From the NCBI GenBank assembly GCA_900472295.1, contig UCIA01000032.1:62001-126000 (forward strand): DNA of 64,000 nucleotides. The letters are read 5' to 3'. The notes under the pieces are model-generated. The model saw nothing but the letters and a program-made list of their open reading frames with translations, made no database searches and had not been told where the DNA came from. Source of the DNA: Hyphomicrobiales bacterium. GTDB lineage: Bacteria > Pseudomonadota > Alphaproteobacteria > Rhizobiales > Rhizobiaceae. Shown here piece after piece: positions 41,741 to 52,649 of the stretch (within the stretch, counting starts at the first letter, position 1; every line of letters begins with the position of its first letter). Position numbers and translations under genes: made by a program.

Positions 41741-42790
41741 CTAGGGCGCAGTATTGTAGTCGACCACCGTCTGCGGGTTCTCTTCGCCATCATAAGAGGC
41801 GTCCACATCGTACTGGACCAGTGAGAAATTGCCGTTGCGGAACAAATATGTGCCGCTGTCAGAGGCATCGCCGACGCCGCGCCATTTGTTGAACGTGCGG
41901 ATTGTCCTGGTTTCTTCATCGTATTCGGGATTGGTTGCCCAGCCGGTCGTCTGGAAGCCGGTGACGGTCACACTCAGCAGTTTGCCGTCGCTGTCATTGT
42001 TCTCGTAGCGTATATCCAGTTCCGGTTCGGTGAACTGCAACTGCAGGACGCCGTCGAGCCCGTCGGTCATGTAGTAGACCGAACTGGTGTTATAGGCTGC
42101 GGCGGTACAGTAGAATTCGAAAAGCCGTGTCTCCTTGTCGGGATCGCCTTCAGCCGCATTCTTGTCTTTGTAGTTGATGGAAAAAGCGTTCGGCTCCTCG
42201 CCGAGAAATTGCTTGTCGCACTGCTTGCCATAGGTCGCCAGGAAAGCCTTCTTGGCCTGCTCCAATATGGCGTCTTTCTTCGGCGGCAGCGGTCCGTCAC
42301 CGCAGCTTGCCGGCAGCGCCTGCTCGAACTCGGCCTTGGACGGTTTCAGCTCGCCCTTGTCGATGAAGATCGGGCGGAAGGGCGGCGCCTGAACCTGGGC
42401 GCTGACCTGACGCAGCGTGTAGCAGCCGGCGAACACCGCTTCCTTGCCGTCCTTGTCGGTGGCGCGGATGGCGACCGGGACGCTGTAATAAATGCTGCCG
42501 GCCGCACCTTCGTCGGAAACTGCGCCGGTTTCGACATCGACCTTGCCGGTGCCGTCATAGCCCTTGACGAAAGTGTCAAAATCCTTTGCCGGCTTTGTGT
42601 CGCCGTAATAGCCCCAGGCACGGGCGAATTCGTGCCGGTTGATGGCGCTGTAGAGCGAGAGGATGACCGCTTCGGCGCTGGAGCGATCATCGAGATAAGG
42701 GGCTTCAGGCGCGTCGTCGGCGGCGAGCGCTGCTTGGCCCATACCGGCAAGGGAGAGAATGGCTGTCGCAGCGAGAAGAACGCGTCTCAT
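41741..42790 (-). CDS. Secreted protein, DUF1176-like
   Basis: 349 aa. Signal peptide 1-23 (AALAAD). The C-terminal third (ETRTIRTFNKWRGVGDASDSGTYLFRNGNFSLVQYDVDASYDG) resembles DUF1176; the middle has a repeated-cysteine pattern (GCYTL, SCGDG, KQCDKQF, FYCTA). Function unknown. It converges with the alpha/beta hydrolase gene and starts 141 bp from the divergent DUF1993 gene. Confidence 0.65.
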   Translation of the reverse strand: MRRVLLAATAILSLAGMGQAALAADDAPEAPYLDDRSSAEAVILSLYSAINRHEFARAWGYYGDTKPAKDFDTFVKGYDGTGKVDVETGAVSDEGAAGSIYYSVPVAIRATDKDGKEAVFAGCYTLRQVSAQVQAPPFRPIFIDKGELKPSKAEFEQALPASCGDGPLPPKKDAILEQAKKAFLATYGKQCDKQFLGEEPNAFSINYKDKNAAEGDPDKETRLFEFYCTAAAYNTSSVYYMTDGLDGVLQLQFTEPELDIRYENNDSDGKLLSVTVTGFQTTGWATNPEYDEETRTIRTFNKWRGVGDASDSGTYLFRNGNFSLVQYDVDASYDGEENPQTVVDYNTAP

Positions 42791-42931
42791 CGGGAATCTC
42801 CGCTCGATAACGAAGATTCTACCACGGAGATTGCGGCGACGCAGTGACGCGCGTCACCCGAAGCTTGAAGAATCGCCGGGGAAGGCGCTACGTCGCCCCC
42901 GTCGGCGCTTCGGCCGCAGGAGATTTCTGAC

Positions 42932-43435
42932 GTGACACTATCGATGTACGAGGCCTCGGTGCCGGTGTTTTCGGCCAGGCTGAAGGCGCTGTCCGGCGTG
43001 CTGACGGCAGCCGAACAGAATGCAACTGAACGCAAGATCGACCCGCAGGTGTTTTTGACCGCAAGGCTGGCGCCCGACATGTATGCGTTGACGAGGCAGG
43101 TTCAGGTTGCCACCGATCATGCCAAGGGCGCGCCGTCACGGCTGGCCGGCCGTGAAGTGCCGAAATACGAAGACAATGAAGCGACCTTCGCCGAGCTTCA
43201 GGCGCGCCTCACCAAGACGCTCGATCTGCTGGCGTCATTCTCGGCTGCCGAATTTGACGGCTCGGATGACAGAATAGTCGAGCTGAAGTTTGGGCCGCGC
43301 GAGGTTTCGATGCCCGGCATGCAGTATCTGCTGCACGTCGCCATGCCCAATTTCTACTTCCACGTCACCACCGCCTACGACATCCTGCGCCACAACGGCG
43401 TGCCTTTGAGCAAGGCAACTTTCATCGGACGTTGA
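42932..43435 (+). CDS. DUF1993 family protein
   Basis: 167 aa, GTG start at 42932 after CAGGAGATTTC. MYEASVPVFSARLKALSGVLTAAEQNA and LHVAMPNFYFHVTTAYDILRHNGVPLSK match DUF1993, a DinB-like four-helix fold. Function unknown; no metal triad is obvious. Confidence 0.83.
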   Translation: MTLSMYEASVPVFSARLKALSGVLTAAEQNATERKIDPQVFLTARLAPDMYALTRQVQVATDHAKGAPSRLAGREVPKYEDNEATFAELQARLTKTLDLLASFSAAEFDGSDDRIVELKFGPREVSMPGMQYLLHVAMPNFYFHVTTAYDILRHNGVPLSKATFIGR

Positions 43436-43467
43436 AGGCGTTCAGGCTTTTCGCGGCTGGCGTAATG

Positions 43468-43812
43468 TCATGCGTCCGGTTTTCCGCCATCCTGCCAACC
43501 GGCGGCTCTCAGGATCGTATCTGCGAGTTCCGCCGGTCCCTTGCCGTCGGTCGGTATGCACAGAAGACCTTCGCGGTTTTCACCCGCCATGCGGCGCGCC
43601 CGGCGTAAGGTGCGCTGCAGCTGCTCTTCAGCGCCGGATCCGATTTCGCGCCGCGACAGGCGCTCGGCCAGTGCCTCTTCCGAGGCCTGCAGGCGCACGA
43701 CGGTGATTGCCGCCTCGGGTATCGCCGCCAGGATCCAACGACGATCGAAACCGGGATGCATCATCACGCCGGACATGATCAGGCGCGAATGGATATGCAA
43801 GGTATCTTGCAT
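43468..43812 (-). pseudogene. Truncated nucleoside/adenylylsulphate-type kinase, C-terminal part only
   Basis: 114 aa. Reads as the C-terminal half of a P-loop kinase: IHSRLIMSGVMMHPGFDRRWILAAIPEAAITVVRLQASEEALAERLSRREIGSG. There is no Walker A, and no in-frame P-loop exists in the 130 bp up to the pccA start. It could be a decayed kinase or a still-translated fragment. Divergent from the carboxylase gene. Confidence 0.55.
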
Positions 43813-43940
43813 TCAGCGGCTTTCCTTTCGTGGCGACGCGGTTTTCGGTGAGCGGCATGCGCTTGGCAAGACCAGCCCTTCGCCATGCTTGAGCCGACGT
43901 GCCGAAGCCCATAAGAAGGAAGAAAGAGGGAACGCCTTTG

Positions 43941-45953
<2,013 letters not shown>

Positions 45954-46060
45954 GCAGGCTGGAATAGTGTGGTCGGGGATCGTTTGTGCTGGACTGGTAT
46001 CGCCCGGTCCGGGACAATACATCTCCATCGACTCAAGCCCCTTCGAGCAATTGAACAATC

Positions 46061-49000
46061 ATGGCGGATGACAAACTTCCACGCGATCCCCTGAAGCGCG
46101 AAGCAGCGATTGCCGCTGCGCGCCCGGAGGTGCCGGCGCGGCCGTTCATCCATCTGCGCGTGCATTCGGCTTATTCGCTGCTCGAAGGCGCCCTGCAGGT
46201 CGCCGCCGTTGTCGGTCATGCCGTCAAGGACGAGTGCCCGGCCATCGCCGTCACCGACACCAACAATCTGTTCGGCGCGTTGGAATTCGCCCAGAAGGCG
46301 GTGAAGGAAGGCATCCAGCCGATCATCGGCTGCCAGATCGATCTCGCCTTTTCCGGCGAGACGAGCGATGCGCAGCGCGACCGCCGCCGCACGGGGCCGG
46401 AGATGCACGCCGTGGTGCTGCTCGCCGCCACCGAGGCCGGCTACAGCAACCTTGTCAGGCTGGTCAGCCAGGTCTATCTGGAGACGCCGCCGGGCGAACC
46501 CGTGCATTTGACGTCGGCAATGCTGGAAGGCCATTCCGATGGCCTGATCTGCCTCAGCGGCGGGCCGCGCGGGCCGATCGGCCGGGCGTTGAAGGAGGAT
46601 CGTCGCGATCTCGCCGAGACGCGGCTGCTGGCGCTCAAGGCGCTGTTTGGCGATCGGCTCTATGTCGAGCTGGACCGGGTCTCTGGCTATGACCGCGCCA
46701 TCGAGAAATCATCGGTCGATCTCGCTTACATCCACGAGCTGCCGCTGGTCGCCACCAATGAGGCGTTCTTCTCGGCCCGCGACGACTATGACGCGCATGA
46801 CGCGCTGATTGCGATCGCCGAAGGCTCGGTCGTCGCCGCAGACAATCGCCGCCGGCTGACATCGGACAATTTCCTGCGCAGCCAGGCCGATATGGCCAGG
46901 CTGTTCGCCGATCTGCCGGAGGCGATCGACAACACCGTCGAGATCGCCCTGCGCTGCTCCTACTATCCGAAGAACCGCAACCCTATCCTGCCGCGCTTCA
47001 CCGGCGGCGATGTCGCCGACAATGAGGCGGCACTGAAGGCGGAGGCCGACGAACTGCGGCGCCAGGCCCAGGAGGGGCTGGAGGCGCGGCTGGCGGCGCA
47101 CGGACCCACTGCCGGCTATACGGTCGAACAATATCGCGAGCGGCTCGATTTCGAACTCTCCATCATCGAGAAGATGAAGTTCCCCGGCTACTTCCTGATC
47201 GTTGCCGACTTCATCAAATGGGCGAAGGCGCAAGGCATTCCGGTGGGGCCCGGCCGTGGTTCGGGCGCGGGATCGCTTGTGGCCTATTCCACCACCATCA
47301 CCGACATCGACCCTCTGCGCTTCTCGCTGCTGTTCGAGCGCTTCCTCAATCCCGACCGCGTGTCGATGCCCGACTTCGACATCGACTTCTGCCAGGACCG
47401 GCGCGAAGAGGTCATCCGCTACGTCCAGCAGAAATACGGCCGCGACCAGGTGGGGCAGATCATCACCTTCGGTACGCTGCAGGCACGCGCCGTGCTGCGC
47501 GACGTCGGCCGTGTGCTGCAGATGCCTTATGGCCAGGTCGACAAGCTGTCCAAAATGGTGCCGCAGAACCCGGCCAATCCCGTCAAGCTGGCGGATGCCA
47601 TCGCCAACGAGCCGCGCTTTGCCGAGGAGGCCGAGAAAGAGCCAATCGTGCAGACACTGCTCGATATGGCGCAGAAGCTGGAAGGGCTCTACCGCCACGC
47701 TTCGACGCACGCCGCCGGCATCGTCATCGGCGACCGGCCTTTGTCGGAACTGGTGCCGATGTACCGCGATCCGCGCTCCGACATGCCGGTCACCCAGTTC
47801 AACATGAAATATGTCGAGCAGGCCGGACTGGTAAAATTCGACTTCCTCGGCCTGAAGACGCTGACGGTGCTGGAGACGGCGGTGAAGCTGATCCGCCGCC
47901 GCGGCATCGAGATCGACCTGGCGACGATCCCGCTCGACGATCCCGACACCTACGCCATGCTGTCGCGCGGCGAAGTGGTCGGCGTGTTCCAGGTGGAAAG
48001 TGCCGGCATGCGCAAGGCGCTGATCGGCATGCGGCCGGACTGCATCGAGGACATCATCGCGCTGGTGGCGCTCTACCGCCCCGGCCCGATGGAGAACATC
48101 CCGACCTACAACGCCAGAAAGCATGGCGAAGAGGAGATGGCCTCGATCCATCCCAAGATCGACCATCTGGTGAAAGAGACGCAAGGCGTCATCGTCTACC
48201 AGGAACAGGTGATGCAGATCGCGCAGGAACTGTCGGGCTATTCGCTCGGCGAAGCCGATCTGCTGCGCCGCGCCATGGGCAAGAAGATCCGCGCCGAAAT
48301 GGACAAGCAGCGCGAGCGCTTCGTCACCGGCGCTGTCGAGCGTGGCGTCGGCAAGCCGCAGGCCGATTTCATCTTCGACCTGTTGGCAAAGTTCGCCGAC
48401 TACGGCTTCAACAAGTCGCACGCGGCAGCCTACGCGGTCGTTTCCTACCAGACCGCCTATCTCAAGGCGCACTATCCCGTCGAATTCCTGGCCGCGTCGA
48501 TGACGCTCGACATGGGCAACACCGACAAGCTCGCCGATTTCCGCCAGGATGCTCTGCGTCTCGGCATCGAGGTGGTGGCGCCATCGGTGATGAGCAGCTT
48601 CCGTAATTTCGAGGTCGGCGAGAACCGCATCTATTATTCGCTCGCGGCACTCAAGGGCGTCGGCGATGCGGCGGTCGAGCATATCGTTGCCATGCGCGGC
48701 GAAAAGCCGTTCAAGAACCTCGCCGATTTCTGCGAGCGGGTCGATCCGAAGATCGTCGGCAAGCGTGTCTTCGAAAGCCTGATCATGGCCGGTGCGCTCG
48801 ACTGCTTCGGCCATGACCGCGCCCAGATGGTGGCCGGCGTCGAGCGGATGATGGGGCTGGCCTCGCTGGCCCAGCAGAATGCCATTTCGGGCCAGCACGA
48901 CATTTTCGGCGCGTCACTGGGCGCCCAGTCGCAGGCGCTCAATCTGCCTGTGACCGATCCGTGGCTAGCCGCCGACCGGCTGCACCGCGAATTCCAGGTG

Positions 49001-49588
49001 GTCGGCTTCTATCTCTCGGCGCATCCGCTCGACGAGTACAAGGCCGCCCTGCAGAAGATGCGGGTGCAGAACTGGGGCGAGTTCTCGGCCGCGGTCAAAC
49101 GCGGCGCCGCCGCCGGCCGTCTAGCCGGCACCGTCACCACCAAGCAGGAGCGCAAGACGCGCACCGGCAACAAGATGGGCGTCATCGCCTTTTCCGACAC
49201 GTCGGGCCAGTATGAGGCCGTGCTGTTTTCAGAGGGGCTGGCGCAATATCGCGACCTGCTCGAGCCGGGCCGTTCGGTGGTGATCACCGTTTCGGCCGAG
49301 GACAGGCCCGAAGGCGTCAATCTGCGCATCCAGACGGTGCAATCGCTGGAGGATGAGGCCAGCCGCATCCAGAAGGCGCTGCGCATTTTCGTGCGCGACG
49401 CCGCCCCGATCGGCATGCTGGCCGGCCAGCTGGCGGTGAAGGGCGAAGGCCAGGTCAGCTTCGTGCTGATCAAGGACGCCGGCCAGGGCGAGATCGAGAT
49501 CGAATTGCCCAACCGCTACCGCATCTCGCCGCAGATCGCGTCGGCCATGCGCGCCGTGCCGGGCGTGGTGGAAGTGGAACTGGTGTAG
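46061..49588 (+). CDS. dnaE: DNA polymerase III alpha subunit DnaE
   Basis: 1175 aa, the replicative C-family polymerase. PHP domain at the N terminus (FIHLRVHSAYSLLEGAL, residues 29-45); palm with PVGPGRGSGAGSLVAY and the catalytic FDIDFCQDRREEVI; C-terminal OB fold and tau-binding tail. Complete, with the usual length. Transcribed alone, 107 bp after pccA. Confidence 0.97.
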   Translation: MADDKLPRDPLKREAAIAAARPEVPARPFIHLRVHSAYSLLEGALQVAAVVGHAVKDECPAIAVTDTNNLFGALEFAQKAVKEGIQPIIGCQIDLAFSGETSDAQRDRRRTGPEMHAVVLLAATEAGYSNLVRLVSQVYLETPPGEPVHLTSAMLEGHSDGLICLSGGPRGPIGRALKEDRRDLAETRLLALKALFGDRLYVELDRVSGYDRAIEKSSVDLAYIHELPLVATNEAFFSARDDYDAHDALIAIAEGSVVAADNRRRLTSDNFLRSQADMARLFADLPEAIDNTVEIALRCSYYPKNRNPILPRFTGGDVADNEAALKAEADELRRQAQEGLEARLAAHGPTAGYTVEQYRERLDFELSIIEKMKFPGYFLIVADFIKWAKAQGIPVGPGRGSGAGSLVAYSTTITDIDPLRFSLLFERFLNPDRVSMPDFDIDFCQDRREEVIRYVQQKYGRDQVGQIITFGTLQARAVLRDVGRVLQMPYGQVDKLSKMVPQNPANPVKLADAIANEPRFAEEAEKEPIVQTLLDMAQKLEGLYRHASTHAAGIVIGDRPLSELVPMYRDPRSDMPVTQFNMKYVEQAGLVKFDFLGLKTLTVLETAVKLIRRRGIEIDLATIPLDDPDTYAMLSRGEVVGVFQVESAGMRKALIGMRPDCIEDIIALVALYRPGPMENIPTYNARKHGEEEMASIHPKIDHLVKETQGVIVYQEQVMQIAQELSGYSLGEADLLRRAMGKKIRAEMDKQRERFVTGAVERGVGKPQADFIFDLLAKFADYGFNKSHAAAYAVVSYQTAYLKAHYPVEFLAASMTLDMGNTDKLADFRQDALRLGIEVVAPSVMSSFRNFEVGENRIYYSLAALKGVGDAAVEHIVAMRGEKPFKNLADFCERVDPKIVGKRVFESLIMAGALDCFGHDRAQMVAGVERMMGLASLAQQNAISGQHDIFGASLGAQSQALNLPVTDPWLAADRLHREFQVVGFYLSAHPLDEYKAALQKMRVQNWGEFSAAVKRGAAAGRLAGTVTTKQERKTRTGNKMGVIAFSDTSGQYEAVLFSEGLAQYRDLLEPGRSVVITVSAEDRPEGVNLRIQTVQSLEDEASRIQKALRIFVRDAAPIGMLAGQLAVKGEGQVSFVLIKDAGQGEIEIELPNRYRISPQIASAMRAVPGVVEVELV

Positions 49589-49770
49589 GCTGCGCTGATA
49601 TGCAGGCGATGCCGACGGCAATCGCATCGATGTCGGCCAGCCCATCGCGACGTGATGGTGCTCTGGGCCTGACATCGCGGACGATAAGGCCAGCGTGCGG
49701 GGCGCGGTTGAAGTGGCGCCGGTCTAACCCACATGCGTTGTGCCCGAGACCATCAAAGGAATGCGCCACC

Positions 49771-50169
49771 ATGCCCAGTCGCGAACGCGTCGAAGCCTTC
49801 CTCAAGGAGGTGGTCGAAGGCAGCCATGTCAAGGCGATCGCCGATTTCTACCATGACGATGCGACCATGCAGGAGAATCTCGGCGTCCCGCGTCGCGGCA
49901 TCGAAACGTTGATGGCGCATGAGCAGGCAGCACTCGACCGGATTGAGCGGATGCACACCCATCCTGTCCAGACATTCCTGGTCGATGGCGACCATGTCGC
50001 CATCCGCTGGACGTTCGACCGCATCGACAAGGCTGGCACGGTGCGGCGGCTGGAAGAGGTTGCCCTGCAGCGCTGGCGCGGCGACCGGATCGCCGAGGAG
50101 CGGTTCGTCTACGACACCGCTTCGGCCTGGCGCCTTGTCGGGCCGGACGGCAAGGTGGTGGAAGGCTGA
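49771..50169 (+). CDS. SnoaL/NTF2-like protein
   Basis: 132 aa from ATG 49771. SHVKAIADFYHDDATMQENLGVPRRGIETLMAHEQAALDR and a C-terminal beta sheet VDGDHVAIRWTFDRIDKAG fit the SnoaL-like NTF2 fold (limonene-epoxide-hydrolase-type cone). Catalytic role and ligand unknown. The open frame further upstream is not conserved-looking. Confidence 0.78.
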   Translation: MPSRERVEAFLKEVVEGSHVKAIADFYHDDATMQENLGVPRRGIETLMAHEQAALDRIERMHTHPVQTFLVDGDHVAIRWTFDRIDKAGTVRRLEEVALQRWRGDRIAEERFVYDTASAWRLVGPDGKVVEG

Positions 50170-50221
50170 GGATCTCAGGGGCCACTAGACGGCTCCGGCT
50201 AGGACCGTTACGCACTTGGTG

Positions 50222-51025
50222 ATGAAAGCAGCCGACAAGAACGGATTGCAGCAAAGCTCGACGATCGCACGGCTGCGTGACAGGCTGCGCAAGCTCTATC
50301 ACGGGCACACGCCGGCGGCTTTCCGCTTCCAGTTGGCGGCCGTCACCATCGACCTCGCCATTATTGCCTTCTTCATCGCCACGCCGGTGCTGCAGGACAA
50401 GCCTTCGTTCCTGTGGCTCGACTACTCCGTCGCGGTGCTGGTCGCCGCCGATCTGATTGCCCGGTTGCTCGCCTGCACCGACATGCTGCGGCTGATGAAA
50501 CAGCCGACATTCTGGGTCGACGCCTTCATCCTGCTGACGTTGCTGATGCCCGCGACGTTCGCCAATCTGGGGTTTCTGCGCATCCTGCGGCTTTGGTCGC
50601 TGTCGCGCGGCGGTTCGCTGTGGCGGCACTTCGAGATGCGCGGCCTCAGGCCGTGGCGCGAGGCGAGCCAGGCGGTGATCAACCTGCTGACGTTTCTCTT
50701 CGTCATCACCGGCTTCGTCTACACTTTCTTCTTCCGCACCGGGGCAGGCCTCGAAGGCTACATCGACGCGCTCTATTTCACCGTCGCCACGGTGACCACC
50801 ACCGGCTTCGGCGACATCGTGCTGCCGGGGATTGCAGGCAAGCTGACGGCGATCGCCACCATGATCATCGGCATATCGCTGTTCGTCAGGCTGGCGCAGG
50901 CGCTGTTTCGCCCGACAAAAGTGTTCTTTCCCTGCCCGCAATGCGGCCTGCAACGGCACGAACCCGACGCCGTGCATTGCAAGGCCTGCGGCCACCTTCT
51001 CAACATCCCGGATGAGGGTAGCTGA
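50222..51025 (+). CDS. Voltage-gated-like K+ channel with C-terminal zinc ribbon
   Basis: 267 aa. Six membrane segments: S1 33-56, S2 62-84, S3 96-112, an S4-like run RILRLWSLSRGG (120-131), S5 151-171, pore and filter TVTTTGFGDI (190-199), S6 207-228. The cytosolic tail ends in CPQCGLQRHEPDAVHCKACG (Cys238, 241, 253, 256), a treble-clef or zinc-ribbon module not usual on bacterial Kv-type channels. ATG 50222 is preceded in frame by GTG and TTG. It may be gated or assembled through zinc or a nucleic-acid or protein partner. Confidence 0.85.
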   Translation: MKAADKNGLQQSSTIARLRDRLRKLYHGHTPAAFRFQLAAVTIDLAIIAFFIATPVLQDKPSFLWLDYSVAVLVAADLIARLLACTDMLRLMKQPTFWVDAFILLTLLMPATFANLGFLRILRLWSLSRGGSLWRHFEMRGLRPWREASQAVINLLTFLFVITGFVYTFFFRTGAGLEGYIDALYFTVATVTTTGFGDIVLPGIAGKLTAIATMIIGISLFVRLAQALFRPTKVFFPCPQCGLQRHEPDAVHCKACGHLLNIPDEGS

Positions 51026-51031
51026 CGGCTG

Positions 51032-51913
51032 CTAGGATGCCGCGACCTCGGCGGGTTTTACCGCCTTGCGCTGCAGGTTGAGCAGATTGCCCAGCAGGAT
51101 CAGCAGGGCGCCGCCGGCGGTAAAAATGTCGATCTGCTCGCTGTAGAGCAGCCAGCCGATCAGCGCCGACAGCGGTACGCGCAAGAAATCCATTGGCGAA
51201 ATGAGGGTCGCATCGGCATAGGCGAGCGCGCGGGCCATGCAGAAATGCGACGACATGCCGGTGAAAGCGATGAGGAAAATCCACGGCCAGAGCACCAGCG
51301 AAGGATTGCGCCACTCATAGAGCGCCGGCACGAGGCCGACTGCCGACTGGATGACCAGCATCCAGAAGATGATGCGCACGACACTGTCTGTGCGGGTCAG
51401 CGACTTGACCAGCACCAGCGAGATGCCGAAGCACATGGCCGCGCCAAGAACGATCAGATGGCCCGGATCCATGGAGCCGACGCCGGGGCGCACGATGACC
51501 ACCACGCCGATCAGGCCGAGCACGATTGCCACCAGCCTTGGCCGCGACAGTTTTTCGCCGAGGAAGCTGACGGCGAGGATCGCGGTCCAGATCGGCGTCG
51601 TGAATTCAATCGAGATCAACACCGCAAGCGGGATCAGTGTCAGTGCGTAAAGCCACGCAGCCTGGCCGCCATAGTGGACGACATTGCGGGCGATATGGGC
51701 GACCGGCCGGCCGGTGCGCATCGCGGCGAACCCACCGCTCATCATCACCAGCGGCAACAGGATGAAAAAGCCGATCACCGAGCGCAGTTCCAGCACCTGG
51801 AAGACGTTGAGCTCGGCGGTGGTGGCGCGACCGGCGACCGACATCGCCAGGAACGAAGCGATCGACAGCGCCATCCAGAACGCGGCTTTGGAGATCGAGG
51901 GAGCAGGGGCCAT
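51032..51913 (-). CDS. DMT superfamily transporter (EamA)
   Basis: 293 aa, ten spans in two EamA halves: FWMALSIASFLAMSVAGRATTAELNVFQVLELRSVIG and, in the second half, VVIVRPGVGSMDPGHLIVLGAAMCFG. Start ATG 51913. Probably exports an amino acid or metabolite. Converges with the K+ channel gene, 7 bp apart. Confidence 0.85.
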   Translation of the reverse strand: MAPAPSISKAAFWMALSIASFLAMSVAGRATTAELNVFQVLELRSVIGFFILLPLVMMSGGFAAMRTGRPVAHIARNVVHYGGQAAWLYALTLIPLAVLISIEFTTPIWTAILAVSFLGEKLSRPRLVAIVLGLIGVVVIVRPGVGSMDPGHLIVLGAAMCFGISLVLVKSLTRTDSVVRIIFWMLVIQSAVGLVPALYEWRNPSLVLWPWIFLIAFTGMSSHFCMARALAYADATLISPMDFLRVPLSALIGWLLYSEQIDIFTAGGALLILLGNLLNLQRKAVKPAEVAAS

Positions 51914-52067
51914 GCGCGCTATGTCGCAAGCTGGCGGTCGCGTCGCAACCTGTAGTCGAAGCATTCGACTGGGCCAGCGGGCCAGTGTAGAAAAACGGTT
52001 GTAAAAAAACGGTCACGTCAAGGGCGGAACCTGCCGGCGGGGCGCTCGTTTTCTGAGTCCACGCTTT

Positions 52068-52092
52068 GGCTATTCCTTTGGAGGGAATAGCC
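52068..52092 (+). promoter_or_regulatory. Hairpin in the 5' region of a small secreted-protein gene
   Basis: GGCTATTCC (52068-52076), 7-base loop, GGAATAGCC (52084-52092), ending 27 bases before the next start. It could be a leader structure or operator. The rest of the 206-bp gap to the DMT gene shows nothing else except two AAAAACGGT copies near 51991-52008. Confidence 0.4.
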
Positions 52093-52119
52093 GCCCTGTG
52101 ATCGCGAGAGGGGGATTTT

Positions 52120-52623
52120 ATGAAATCAATCATCGGGCTGCTGGTCGCCGCCTGCCTGTTGTCAGCGCCATCGGCGCATGCGGACGAGGCCGGGTTTCTG
52201 CAGTCCTTGCAGGGAAAGTTTGCCGGCAAAGGAACGGTCAGGATCAGAACCAGTTCGCCGGTGATGAACATTTCCTGCACCTTCACATCGGACGCCACGG
52301 CGATGTCGCTTTCGCTGGACGGCACCTGCCGCGCCATGATGATCATGACGCGCGAAATCCGTGCCGACCTGACGACCAGCGGAGCGACCTACAGCGGCAC
52401 CTATGTCGGTTCCAAAAGCGGACCGGCAACGCTGAGCGGCGGCCGCACCGGCGATGCGATCAACCTCAACATTCGTTGGGCAAAGATCGTCAATGGCGAT
52501 CGCGACGCTCAGATGACCGTCGAAAAGATTGGCGACAACGCCATGCGTCTGACCGTGACCGACGTCGATCCCAAGACCGGCAAGACGGTGGTGACAAGCA
52601 GGATCGACCTCAAACGAACCTGA
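52120..52623 (+). CDS. Small secreted protein, unknown
   Basis: 167 aa. Signal peptide 1-22 (SAPSAHADE). The mature part is a beta-rich domain rich in Thr and Ser (ISCTFTSDATAMSLSLDGTCRAMMI; KSGPATLSGGRTGDAINLNI), with two cysteines. I do not recognise the family. ATG 52120 after GAGAGGGGGATTT. Converges with dinB. Confidence 0.65.
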   Translation: MKSIIGLLVAACLLSAPSAHADEAGFLQSLQGKFAGKGTVRIRTSSPVMNISCTFTSDATAMSLSLDGTCRAMMIMTREIRADLTTSGATYSGTYVGSKSGPATLSGGRTGDAINLNIRWAKIVNGDRDAQMTVEKIGDNAMRLTVTDVDPKTGKTVVTSRIDLKRT

Positions 52624-52649
52624 CGATATCGACAAGCCTATTGAGTGTG

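Noticed and set aside
46709..48898. A 729-codon minus-strand open frame across dnaE
   Set aside because: It lies wholly opposite a clear dnaE with motifs; high-GC genomes give long antisense frames. Composition is Asp/Val/Leu/His-rich text typical of the shadow of a coding strand.
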